Shown: in pieces, positions 52,901 to 61,238 of the stretch | Position numbering within the stretch: position 1 is the stretch's first letter | Layout of the letters: each line of letters opens with the position of its first letter | Assembly (NCBI RefSeq): GCF_025141175.1 | Contig: NZ_CP081155.1 | Coordinates: 1,269,001 to 1,333,000 of the forward strand | Origin: Jannaschia sp. M317 | GTDB lineage: Bacteria; Pseudomonadota; Alphaproteobacteria; Rhodobacterales; Rhodobacteraceae | Reading direction: 5' to 3' | Length of the DNA stretch: 64,000 nucleotides | Notes under the pieces: model-generated | Seen by the model: the letters and a program-made list of their open reading frames with translations, nothing else | Database searches by the model: none | Told to the model about the DNA's origin: nothing | Position numbers and translations under genes: made by a program

Positions 52901-54523
52901 CTGGGCGATGCCGGTGCGCAGCCCCTCTGCCGCGCCCCGCGCCGACAGATCAAAAGCGCCGCCAACCGGGGTCAGATCGCCCGATACCTCCAAAGCCGCC
53001 GCGCCGCCAAGGTCCAGCCCGGTCAGGGCCGACAGCCGCGACAAGGCCCCCACCTCGGCCCGAAGATCCAGTGTCACCGGCAAGGCGCGCCCGTCCAGTG
53101 CATAATCCACCGCGCCCGATGCCGTCAGCGCGGGGCCCTCCAGCGCCAGATCCGTGATCCGCACCGGCCCGCCTTCGGCCCAGCCGACCTGTGCGCCCAG
53201 GGTGACCTGCGCGCCGATCGCATCCGCCAGCGCCGGGTCGATCCAGCCGATCCCGTCCAGCGCCGCCTCGATCAATCCGTTGGCCCCGATGACGGACCCG
53301 TCGCTGCGATCCACGGTGCCGCGCGCGGTCACGTACCCGCGGTCCAGCGTCAGGGCCGGGTGGTCCAGTGCCTCGACCGACAGATCCAGCAGCCAATCTT
53401 CGCCCGCCTGAGCATCGTGACGCAGGGCGAAGTCCGCCCCGGCCAACGAGATCGCATCCGCCGTCGGCAACAGGACCCGCGTTCCATCCGCCGAGGCAAT
53501 GCGCCCGGTCACGTCCAGCGCGCGGGGCCAGCCGTCGGCCCCGACCTCTGCCGTGCCGCCAAGCGTCAGGGCCTGGGTCGAGATGTCCAGCTCCTGCAAG
53601 AGGGTGCCACCGGCATCCAGCGCCACGCCCACGACCCGCAGGCCCACGTCATCGCCAAAGAACGGGCGATAGCGCGGGGCCAGCAAGGCGGTCAGGTCGC
53701 CGCCCAGGTCGGCGGCAAAGCGGCGGCCGTCCTCGACCCCGGCCAGTGTCACCTGTCCCGACAACCGGTCCGCCCCGTCCGAGGCCACCGCGATATCGGC
53801 GGCGAAATCGTCCAGTGGCCCGGTTCCCGTCACCGTCAGCTCGATCGCGGGCGCACCCGGCAGTTGCAGCAGGCCGGACGCCAGCCCGCCCTCGGCCTCG
53901 CGCACGTCCAGATCGACCGACAGGATCTTGGTCTCGGCGTCGAATCCGGCTTCGATGTCGAAGGTGCCCGCGACCCCGTCCAGCCGTTCGCCGGTCAGAT
54001 CCACCTGGCCCGATCCATCGGCCAGCTGCGCGGTCGCCTCCAGCCGTAGCGACAGGGCCTGCCCCAGGATCGCGGCGCCCAGGTCGATGCGTTCTGCCCG
54101 GATCAAACCGATATCGACGGAAACCGGCAGGTTCGGTAACGAAAACCCGCTCGCCCCGGCCTCTGGCAGGGCCTCGACCCCTTCGGGCGGCAGGGGCGTG
54201 CGTTCGACCGCGATCAGCGCCGCGGTCAACTGCTCCACCTCCAGCCGTCCGCGCAGCAGGGCAGAACGGTTCCAGTCCAGCACCACCTCCTCCAGCCGCA
54301 GCCAGGGGCCCGCGTCGTCCGAGATCGTCAGAACGTCCAGCGAGGCTTCGGATGACAGGGCCCCTTCAAAGCCGTCGATCCGCACCGACAGGCCGGGCGC
54401 GCTCAGGTTGTCTTCGATCAGGGCGGTCAGAAAGCTGCGATCCCGCTCCTCGGCGGCGTCCTGGGCGGCGGCGGGCAGGGCGAGTGTCAGCGCCAGCGTC
54501 AGCGCAAGGGGAAGCGCGCGCAT
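49976..54523 (-). CDS. tamB: TamB, AsmA-like lipid-bridge protein
   Basis: TamB spans the periplasm and, with TamA, helps outer-membrane assembly; TamB-type proteins also carry phospholipids to the outer membrane. The 1515-residue protein has an N-terminal signal/anchor, long beta-repeat regions, and the conserved TamB C-terminal domain (ILAQIFFGRDLSQLSPLQALQLA and ending LGIFFEKDY). In residues ~800-1060 about four modules repeat at an exact 180-bp period (plus-strand 52067, 51887, 51707, 51527): a GGVWxADVxASGPxGA-type segment then ARLPDxGxEVT. This suggests tandem duplication. Its ATG shares a base with the tamA stop. Confidence 0.93.
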   Translation of the reverse strand: MRALPLALTLALTLALPAAAQDAAEERDRSFLTALIEDNLSAPGLSVRIDGFEGALSSEASLDVLTISDDAGPWLRLEEVVLDWNRSALLRGRLEVEQLTAALIAVERTPLPPEGVEALPEAGASGFSLPNLPVSVDIGLIRAERIDLGAAILGQALSLRLEATAQLADGSGQVDLTGERLDGVAGTFDIEAGFDAETKILSVDLDVREAEGGLASGLLQLPGAPAIELTVTGTGPLDDFAADIAVASDGADRLSGQVTLAGVEDGRRFAADLGGDLTALLAPRYRPFFGDDVGLRVVGVALDAGGTLLQELDISTQALTLGGTAEVGADGWPRALDVTGRIASADGTRVLLPTADAISLAGADFALRHDAQAGEDWLLDLSVEALDHPALTLDRGYVTARGTVDRSDGSVIGANGLIEAALDGIGWIDPALADAIGAQVTLGAQVGWAEGGPVRITDLALEGPALTASGAVDYALDGRALPVTLDLRAEVGALSRLSALTGLDLGGAAALEVSGDLTPVGGAFDLSARGAAEGLRTGIAQADGLLQGRTALSLAARRDETGTYLDALSLENPQVALSGTARILAEDAPARTEGQTGQATLDLTVADGGVVDPRLTGPLSARVALSEDDAGAWAGNAEITAPQGVSATAAGRLTGPTPDLDFTLSVPEIGAFVDGVPGALTAEGRAFAEDGIWSVDANLAGPWGLVAEVAGPVTGDAVTITYSARLPDVTAPVPALAALPALAGPVELSGKITQEGAALVTDTQVTAPEGVTLRLRGPVTGPAPRLEMAATVPRLQVLVPQVEGTLSLDALLARAGEEWTLEARARGPEGTRATVETVLTDTPLAVDFTLDVPRLAAFAAGVPGGLDLSGMAVQAEDGWRVDLDGTGPYAATLNASARLPDAGPEVTLTARIPDATRIAPQLRGALTVEAEARQRGGVWSADVEASGPLGARVTANARLPDSGAEVTAALRMPNAATLSPALRGPLNLDLTATERGGVWRADVDASGPFGADLDVSGVVFGGPVDVDVAFAVPDISPLVPDISGPLRVSGRVTQPGSDYRLDLSLTGPAGTAAQVAGTVATDATLTLSVSGSAPLGLANAAVAPRRLGGTASFDLRVAGPPALDSVTGTIRTTNGAVSLPTLRNGLEPLVATVTLQNGRAVVDAQATLQTGGQVQVSGPVDLSAPFNANLRAQFAVTLEDPTLYTANVSGDVAVTGPLTGGAVISGQVLLDGAEIAVPSSGLTAIGDLPPIDHLATPRPVQRTLARAGQDAKAVRAEKQASSGPGFGLDLRVDAPGRIFVRGRGLDAELGGSLRVTGTTNAPVTAGAFELVRGRLDILQQRFDLDEGTISFQGDLIPYIRLVAITETDALTASIAVEGPADSIEVSFGSSPDVPQEEILAQIFFGRDLSQLSPLQALQLANSIAVLAGRGSGGLLEKLRGNAGLDDLDVTTDSDGNTAVRAGKYISDNVYTDVEIDQSGDATISLNLDLTPNLTVRGATGASGESSLGIFFEKDY

Positions 54524-56319
54524 CAGAACGACTGCCCGATGCCGATGTAGACCTCGACACCGCTGTTGGTGCCCGGCCCCGATACCGGCAGGCCCAGGTC
54601 CACGCGGATCGGCCCGATCCCGGTCTGATACCGCACGCCAAGGCCCGCGCCGACATGGGTTTCCCCGTCGGAGAACCCGCTCTCCGAGCTGACGCGCCCG
54701 GCATCCACAAAGCCCACGATGCCGATGCTGTCGGTCACCTGCTGGCGAATTTCGGTCGACAATCCGACAAAGGACCGGCCGCCCACCTCGCGCCCGTTGG
54801 GCAGGGTCACGCCCAGCGACTGGAACGGCTGACCCCGCACGGTGCCGCCGCCACCGGAATAGAACAGATCCGTGGCGGGCGTATCCGCCAGATCCGGCCC
54901 GACGACGGATCCCAGTTGCAGCCGCGCGGCCAGAACGGTCCGATCCTCTGCACCAAACCCCTGATAGCCGCGCAGGTCGGCGGTGAACCGCAGCCCGCTG
55001 CCCGCCGTCTCGAAGCCGTGGAAGGGCGACAGGCCTGCCTCGACGTAATAGCCGTCAGACGGGTTCAAGGGGTCGTTGCGCCGGTCATACTGCGCCTCGA
55101 GCGGGAGGGAGACGATCTCGAAGTTGCGGGTGCCGAAGGCGTCGGTGATCCGGGATTTCTCGAACGACAGACCATAGGAATACTGAAACTCGTCGCTCAC
55201 GATCCGCCGGGCACCCACCACCAGTTCCGCCCGGTCGGAGGAGAATTCCGGCTGGTCCAGGCTTTCGATTTCGCCAGTGATGAACAGGTCGGTTTCCGGG
55301 TTGAAGGTGGCGGGGCGATTATAGCTCAGCCCGAGGCGATAATCCTCGCCGCCGCTGTCACCGCCGATACCCTCGACCTCGCCTTCCACGCGAAAGCTGT
55401 CGGCGTATCCCGTCAGGTTCCGGTGCAGCCAGAACGCCGACAGGCCCAGCCCCTCGGTCGTCCCCAGCTCTGCGCCAAAGCCGATCCGGCGGGGCAGGCG
55501 CTCTACGATCTGCACCTCCATCGGCAGGGTCTGGCCCGGCGCGATCTCCTCCGCTTCGACGATGGACACCGACCGGAAGGCACCGGTCCGCTGCAGGCGC
55601 CGCGCCGATTGCCGCACCTCTTCGGGGTCGAACACATGCCCCGGCCGCAGATCGGCGATACGCGAAATCTGCCGCGTCTTGACGGCCTCGTTGCCTGCGA
55701 TGGTCAGCGGACCGTACGTCAGCCGTGGTCCCGGGGCCAGCGTCAGCCGCGCATCCAGCCGGTCGACGTCGTGGCGCGCGGTGATCTGCTGGTCAGCCAA
55801 AGCCGCCTTGGCATGGCCGCGACCACGCCAGGCGTCGATCCCCTCGGCGGTCGCCTGCCGCAGGATATCCGTTCCCGCCTGCGCTCCGCTGGCAAAGCCT
55901 TCGGGCGGGCGGATGCCGTCGGGCAGGGGGCCGACCGTCGCCGTTCCAAACAGGAATACGGGCCCCGGCTGCACCGAAATCGACGCCGTCCCGACCGAGC
56001 CGGTCGTCCCGATCGTCGGCAGCGCGGCGGCCTCGACCCCGTCCAGCGTGATGGAAATCGCGGGCCCAAAGTGGCCGGCTTCGAACAGGACGGCCAACAG
56101 GCGCGAATAATCTGCCTGCGCGGCAGCGACCAGATCGCGGCGCACCTGCGTGCCCTCGTCCACCGCCTGCGCCAGCAAGGACGCGGCGCGCAGCGTTTCC
56201 GCCAGGTCTTCGTCGGTTGAAAGGTTCAGCCGCAATTCGGCGGCAGGGGCCGTCAAGGGGATCGACAGGGTCGCAAGGCACAGGGCCAGTCGCGCCAAGG
56301 CAAGGTTCCGAAAACGCAT
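54523..56319 (-). CDS. tamA: TamA, Omp85-family outer-membrane protein
   Basis: The 598-residue protein has a signal peptide (LCLATLSIPLTAPAAA-like, cut near residue 27), POTRA domains (to ~residue 270) and a C-terminal 16-strand barrel ending GVEVYIGIGQSF with terminal phenylalanine, as in Omp85 proteins. With TamB it forms the translocation and assembly module. ATG 56319 follows GGGGAG; the longer frame adds a non-signal extension. It is the first gene of the tamA-tamB-pqiA1-pqiA2-pqiB-pqiC operon. Confidence 0.92.
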   Translation of the reverse strand: MRFRNLALARLALCLATLSIPLTAPAAELRLNLSTDEDLAETLRAASLLAQAVDEGTQVRRDLVAAAQADYSRLLAVLFEAGHFGPAISITLDGVEAAALPTIGTTGSVGTASISVQPGPVFLFGTATVGPLPDGIRPPEGFASGAQAGTDILRQATAEGIDAWRGRGHAKAALADQQITARHDVDRLDARLTLAPGPRLTYGPLTIAGNEAVKTRQISRIADLRPGHVFDPEEVRQSARRLQRTGAFRSVSIVEAEEIAPGQTLPMEVQIVERLPRRIGFGAELGTTEGLGLSAFWLHRNLTGYADSFRVEGEVEGIGGDSGGEDYRLGLSYNRPATFNPETDLFITGEIESLDQPEFSSDRAELVVGARRIVSDEFQYSYGLSFEKSRITDAFGTRNFEIVSLPLEAQYDRRNDPLNPSDGYYVEAGLSPFHGFETAGSGLRFTADLRGYQGFGAEDRTVLAARLQLGSVVGPDLADTPATDLFYSGGGGTVRGQPFQSLGVTLPNGREVGGRSFVGLSTEIRQQVTDSIGIVGFVDAGRVSSESGFSDGETHVGAGLGVRYQTGIGPIRVDLGLPVSGPGTNSGVEVYIGIGQSF

Positions 56320-56509
56320 TTCCACTCCCCAGATGGCCCCGCATGGCAGTTCGGCAGGCCAAAGGACCACCGGGGCGTGCGGGCCCCGCACGGCACCGCT
56401 GTGCAAACAGCTAGCACCACGCCCCCCCTTCGGAAAGGCAAAGGCCGTCAATGTTGTGTGACCGGCGCCAGGCGGCGCGGCGCGTCCCTTGGAAATTCAG
56501 AGCGCGCAA

Positions 56510-56536
56510 CCTAGGTCTTTCGCTCTCAGACCTAGG
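56510..56536. promoter_or_regulatory. Perfect inverted repeat just before the PLD gene
   Basis: CCTAGGTCT and AGACCTAGG are exact inverses around nine bases. The repeat ends ten bases before the ATG at 56547, so it covers the place where a ribosome binding site should be. It may be an operator or an RNA hairpin that controls translation. It also lies in the shared region with the divergent tamA start. Confidence 0.5.
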
Positions 56537-56546
56537 CGATTGACCG

Positions 56547-58097
56547 ATGCTGCCCGGACCGACCGTTCCCGCACTCCTGCCTCTCTTGACCGCACAGGAG
56601 GCATTTCCCGCCTTCGAGGAGGCGGTTCTCGACGCGCACGAGGAAATCGTCTGCGGTTTTCGTATCTTCGACTTCGCAACCCGCCTGCGCAGCCCCCGTG
56701 CCCGCGCGGTCGGGGCGGATTGGTTCGACCTGATCCTTGATGCCTTGCGCCGGGGCGTGACCTTTCGCCTGGTGCTGTCGGATTTCGACGCGGTCGTGGG
56801 CGAACATCTGCATGGCCTGACCTGGCGCAGCCTGCGCGCGGCGGCGGCGCTGCGCGAACTGGCCCCGCCGGGCGCGCAGCTGGATGTCAGCGCGGCCCTG
56901 CACCCGGCGCGTCTGGCCTGGCCGGTGCGCCTGGCGCTTTGGCCAAAGGTGCAGCTGATGCTGGGCGCGCGGACCCGCAGTCTGGCGCAGATGCCCGAGG
57001 GCGCGCGCGCGCGCTATCTGCTGGATCACCCCGGAGTGATGCGCATGCTCCGCGTCCAGGGCGCGCGTCTGCGCCCGCGCCGTCTGTTCCTGCCGGATTT
57101 GGCCCAGGTTACGCACCACCAGAAACTCGCCGTGATCGACGGGCGGCGGCTTTACTGCGGCGGGCTGGACCTGAACGAACGTCGCTTTGACACTCTGGCC
57201 CACGACCGCCCCGCCGAAGAAACCTGGCACGACGTGCAGGTCATGATCGACGATCCCGCGATGGCCCAGGTCGCGCGCGCGCACCTGGAGACTTTCGTGT
57301 CGGCCACGCATCGCCACGCGCCGCCCAGCCCGTCAAGTGGTGGCGTCCTGCGCACGCTTTCGGCCTGTGCGGCGGGCACTGGCAATTCCTTTGCCCCGCG
57401 TCGATTGCTGACCGAGTTGGAGGCCGAGACCCTGCGCGGCATCGCCGCCGCCCGCGACCTGATCTATATCGAGACGCAGTTTCTCCGCAGTCGCCGCATT
57501 GCCGGGGCCCTTGCCCGTGCGGCGCGCCGCAATCCGCAGCTGCGCCTGTTCCTGATCCTGCCCGGCGCCCCCGAAGACGTCGCCTTCGAACAGAGCGACC
57601 GCAGCGACGCGCGGTTTGGCGAATATCTGCAGGCGATCTGTGTCGCGCGCCTGCGACGAGCCTTCGGGACACGGCTGTTCATCGGCGCGCCGGTGCGCCG
57701 GGTCGCGGCCACGTCGCGCGGGCGCGATACGCTTTATGGTGCGCCATTGATCTATGTGCACGCCAAGGTGAGCATCTTCGACGAGACCCTCGCCGTGATC
57801 AGCAGCGCGAATCTCAACGGACGCAGTTTGCGTTGGGATACGGAATTCGGCGTGAAGATTTCCGACCCTGCTCAGGTTCGCGCCCTTCGCGACCGTTTGC
57901 TGCGGCATTGGCTGGACGACGCCGAGGCGGAGCGCCTGGTTTCTGCCGAAAGCTGCGTCGCCGCCTGGCGCGCCCAGGCGGCCCGCAATGCCCATAGCAC
58001 CCCGAGTGCGCGTCTGGGATTTCTCGTGCCCTACCGCTCCGGTCCCGGTCGCCGTTTTGGCCGAGATTTGCCGGTCATCCCCGAAGAGATGGTCTGA
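56547..58097 (+). CDS. Phospholipase D-like protein (cardiolipin-synthase type)
   Basis: The 516-residue protein has two HKD motifs: HHQKLAVIDGRRLYCGG (residues ~191-207) and VHAKVSIFDETLAVISSANLN (~407-427), each with the H-x-K-x4-D core. Such enzymes transfer or hydrolyse phosphatidyl groups. There is no clear signal peptide or N-terminal membrane helix pair, unlike most cardiolipin synthases, so a soluble or peripheral phospholipase is possible. It is divergent from tamA; both concern membrane lipids. Confidence 0.85.
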   Translation: MLPGPTVPALLPLLTAQEAFPAFEEAVLDAHEEIVCGFRIFDFATRLRSPRARAVGADWFDLILDALRRGVTFRLVLSDFDAVVGEHLHGLTWRSLRAAAALRELAPPGAQLDVSAALHPARLAWPVRLALWPKVQLMLGARTRSLAQMPEGARARYLLDHPGVMRMLRVQGARLRPRRLFLPDLAQVTHHQKLAVIDGRRLYCGGLDLNERRFDTLAHDRPAEETWHDVQVMIDDPAMAQVARAHLETFVSATHRHAPPSPSSGGVLRTLSACAAGTGNSFAPRRLLTELEAETLRGIAAARDLIYIETQFLRSRRIAGALARAARRNPQLRLFLILPGAPEDVAFEQSDRSDARFGEYLQAICVARLRRAFGTRLFIGAPVRRVAATSRGRDTLYGAPLIYVHAKVSIFDETLAVISSANLNGRSLRWDTEFGVKISDPAQVRALRDRLLRHWLDDAEAERLVSAESCVAAWRAQAARNAHSTPSARLGFLVPYRSGPGRRFGRDLPVIPEEMV

Positions 58098-58294
58098 CTT
58101 CGGGCGCGGGCTGGCAGGCCCACCGCCAGGATGCTGTGAGAGCCGCGGGCGACGGCCGTGCCCCTCCGCGGGTCCGTACTTCTCTTTCAGGAGCAATGAC
58201 CCCGACCCGTGCCCGCGTCTCATTCAGGGTCCGCCAGGGCACCGCCCAGCGGGCCTCAGGTGTCACCGACGCCCCGCAGTCCGGGCGCGCCCAC

Positions 58295-59659
58295 TCACGC
58301 CGAGGCCGACCGGTTGTTGGACTGATCGCTCTCGATCTGATCGAGCAGCCGGTTGATGCCGCGTGCCAGAACTGCGCCGTGGGCATCCAGCCCCAGCACA
58401 TCGATGCGCCGATCCGCATCACCCCGCGCCGCCGCCGCCAGCACATCATCCAATCTCTCGTCGACGTAGATCCGGATGTCCTCGGCCGCAGCGGCGGACA
58501 TGCGCCGCTCGATCTGGGCCGCGCGCAAGGCAGACAAGGCTTCGGAGATCTGGTTCAGATCCGCCTGAGAGCAGGGCGGCACACGCGTGCCCACCGGATC
58601 CTGCGACATCGCGTGGATCGACGCGATGATGGACCCGATCGACTGATCCACCCGGTGCAGCGTCAGGTAGGCCAGCGATCCGAAGATCATGAACAACCCC
58701 GCCAGGAACGTCAGGTCCCGGACAAACGCGTGCCAAAGCGCCGTGGTTTCGGCGTCCAGCGCCTCGTTGAGGCGTACGTTGCCTTCCACCTCCAGGGTGC
58801 GCAGGGAATCGATCAACCGGTCGGCGATGGTGAACCAGGCCTGGGGCGACGCGGGCAGGCGGGTGTCGCGCCCCGTCGGATCCAGCAGCGCCGCACGGGC
58901 GGCCAGAAATTTCGTTGTCTCTGGTGCGCGTGCCCAAAGATCGGTGGACACCCGCGCTTCCTCGTCGGCGACCATGCGAAAGCCCGCAAGCCAGGTGTCG
59001 CGGATCAATTGCTGATCCTGCAATTCCCGGCGCAAAGCTTCGGGCACCGCCCGACCGGCGGCCAGGTTGGCGATGATCGCGCCGCCCATGGCGCGTTCCA
59101 GCCCGACCGCATCCTTGGCCACCATCAGCGCAGAGGCGTTGCGCATCAACAGGGCCAGCCGCCCGGACCAGGCCGATTCCGCAGCACGGGCGACGGCACC
59201 GATGATGCGGGTGTTCTGCTCCGTCATTGCATCGCGATAGGCCCGTGGGATCAGGTCCCCGGCGTCTACCGTTTCCCGATGGGTGTCCAGCCAGTGCTGC
59301 AGGACCGCAAACCGCCCCCCGGACGTCATGACGTCACGGTGCATCTCGTTTCCATTGCTCAACATGACGCGGGATAGGACCGTGTCCGTGGCCAGGCGCT
59401 GCACCTCCAGCGCGTCGCGCAGGTCTTCGTCTCGTGCCGTCAGCCAGCTGTAGGTCAGCCCGCGTTCCCGCTGCATCTCGTGGACCAGGGCCCCCATGTT
59501 CTGCGTCAGCTGCAAAAGATCGCGGTCCCGCGACAGGATGCCGTGTTCCTGCTTCTGAGCCATCAGGGACGACAGGGAAAACAACAGCGCCACCGCGAAG
59601 CCCGAGAAAAAGACGACAGCCATCGATTGGCTGACCGTGAGAGTGCGAAGTCGCATCAT
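58295..59659 (-). CDS. NIT-domain membrane sensor with no output domain
   Basis: The 454-residue protein has a first membrane helix (~12-34), a periplasmic NIT-type sensor (~45-290; EMQRERGLTYSWL is its typical start), a second helix (~318-338), then a HAMP-like segment and a helical tail with IYVDERLDDVLAAAARGDADRRI. It ends there: no histidine kinase, cyclase or methyl-accepting domain is present. NIT domains are linked to nitrate/nitrite sensing. It may signal through a partner, or be a shortened receptor. The ATG follows AAGGG. The 197 bp behind the gene (58098-58294) holds nothing I can name. Confidence 0.8.
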   Translation of the reverse strand: MMRLRTLTVSQSMAVVFFSGFAVALLFSLSSLMAQKQEHGILSRDRDLLQLTQNMGALVHEMQRERGLTYSWLTARDEDLRDALEVQRLATDTVLSRVMLSNGNEMHRDVMTSGGRFAVLQHWLDTHRETVDAGDLIPRAYRDAMTEQNTRIIGAVARAAESAWSGRLALLMRNASALMVAKDAVGLERAMGGAIIANLAAGRAVPEALRRELQDQQLIRDTWLAGFRMVADEEARVSTDLWARAPETTKFLAARAALLDPTGRDTRLPASPQAWFTIADRLIDSLRTLEVEGNVRLNEALDAETTALWHAFVRDLTFLAGLFMIFGSLAYLTLHRVDQSIGSIIASIHAMSQDPVGTRVPPCSQADLNQISEALSALRAAQIERRMSAAAAEDIRIYVDERLDDVLAAAARGDADRRIDVLGLDAHGAVLARGINRLLDQIESDQSNNRSASA

Positions 59660-59810
59660 GTCGGATCCCTTGCAGTTCCGCCCGGATATGTGGCGAAGAG
59701 GGTTGCGATTCCGTTAGCAACCCCTTTCCAAACCCTTACCGCCGCCGAATTTTCCACTTCCGTTCCCATAGGCCATTGCGCCCGGCGTTCTGCCGGGACA
59801 GGGTTGTGAC

Positions 59811-61238
59811 ATGACAAATGACGCAACTTTCGACGAAATGCGGGCCGCCGACGGCAAGACCCGTGCCGCCTACGCCGAGTTCGCCCATTGGTTTGACGAA
59901 GAGGACCCCGCGCGCCTGCGCGCCAAGGCCCGCGAGGCCGAGGACGCCTTTCGCCTGACCGGCATCACCTTCAACGTCTACGGCGAGAAGGAGGCTGGCG
60001 AACGGCTGATCCCCTTCGACATCATTCCGCGCATCATCGCGGCGCGGGAATGGGCCAAGCTGTCCAAGGGCATCGAACAGCGGGTTCGCGCGCTCAACGC
60101 CTTTCTGCACGACATCTATCACCGGCAGGAAATCATCCGCGCGGGCGTCCTGCCGGCGTCTATGATTGCCAAGAACGAAGCCTTCCTGCCGCAAATGATC
60201 GGCGTCGATCCGCCGGGCGACATCTATACCCACATCGTGGGCATCGACCTGGTGCGCACCGGGCCGGATCAGTTCTACGTCCTCGAAGACAACGCGCGCA
60301 CGCCGTCCGGTGTCAGCTACATGCTGGAAAACCGGGAAACGATGCTGGCGATGTTCCCGGAGCTGTTCTCGCGCAACAAGGTGCAGCGGGTGTCGAACTA
60401 TCCGCGCAACCTGCACGAAAGCCTGTCGGCCTGCGCGCCGACAAAATGCACCGATACCCCCGTGGTTGCGGTGTTGACGCCCGGCATCCACAATTCGGCC
60501 TATTATGAGCATTCCTTCCTGGCCGACCAGATGGGGGCCGAGCTGGTCGAGGGGCATGACCTGCGGGTCGTCGATGGCCGTGTCGCCATGCGCACCACGC
60601 GCGGGTACAAGGCGATCGACGTGATCTATCGCCGGGTCGACGACGATTACCTCGACCCGCTGACCTTCAACGCGGACTCGATGCTGGGGGTGCCCGGCAT
60701 TTTCGACGTCTACCGCTCTGGCGGGATCACCATCGCCAATGCGCCCGGAACCGGGGTCAGCGACGACAAGGCGATCTACAGCTACATGCCCGAGATCGTG
60801 AAGTTCTATACCGGCGAAAAGGCCCTGCTGGAAAACGTCCCGACCTGGCGTTGTTCGGATTCGGACGCATTGGCCCATGTGCTCGACAACCTCCAGGATC
60901 TCGTCGTCAAAGAGGTCCACGGCTCTGGCGGGTATGGCATGTTGATCGGGCCGACCGCGTCCAAGAAGGACATCGCCGCCTTCCGCAAAAAGCTGGAATC
61001 GAAGCCGTCGAACTACATCGCGCAGCCGACGCTGGCGCTGTCGACCGTTCCGATCTTTGCCAAGAAGGGGCTGGCTCCGCGTCATGTGGATCTGCGGCCC
61101 TTCGTGCTGGTGTCCCCCAATGGGATCGACATCACGCCGGGTGGCCTGACGCGCGTGGCGCTCAAGAAAGGGTCGCTTGTCGTGAATTCCTCGCAGGGCG
61201 GGGGCACCAAGGACACTTGGGTGCTGGAGGACGACTGA
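59811..61238 (+). CDS. Circularly permuted ATP-grasp protein
   Basis: The 475-residue protein belongs to the circularly permuted type 2 ATP-grasp group (DUF404/DUF407): GVDPPGDIYTHIVGIDLVRT, YVLEDNARTPSGVSYMLENR, VIYRRVDDDYLDPL and KEVHGSGGYGML are its conserved blocks. ATP-grasp enzymes of this group are predicted to form amide or peptide bonds. It is the first of a four-gene cluster with an alpha-E protein, a transglutaminase and Anbu; its stop shares a base with the next ATG (TGATG). Confidence 0.9.
   Translation: MTNDATFDEMRAADGKTRAAYAEFAHWFDEEDPARLRAKAREAEDAFRLTGITFNVYGEKEAGERLIPFDIIPRIIAAREWAKLSKGIEQRVRALNAFLHDIYHRQEIIRAGVLPASMIAKNEAFLPQMIGVDPPGDIYTHIVGIDLVRTGPDQFYVLEDNARTPSGVSYMLENRETMLAMFPELFSRNKVQRVSNYPRNLHESLSACAPTKCTDTPVVAVLTPGIHNSAYYEHSFLADQMGAELVEGHDLRVVDGRVAMRTTRGYKAIDVIYRRVDDDYLDPLTFNADSMLGVPGIFDVYRSGGITIANAPGTGVSDDKAIYSYMPEIVKFYTGEKALLENVPTWRCSDSDALAHVLDNLQDLVVKEVHGSGGYGMLIGPTASKKDIAAFRKKLESKPSNYIAQPTLALSTVPIFAKKGLAPRHVDLRPFVLVSPNGIDITPGGLTRVALKKGSLVVNSSQGGGTKDTWVLEDD

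Noticed and set aside
53368..56220. 950-codon plus-strand frame opposite tamB/tamA
   Set aside because: Pro/Arg-rich composition, crosses the tamA-tamB junction and shows no domain; it is a shadow of the operon on the other strand.
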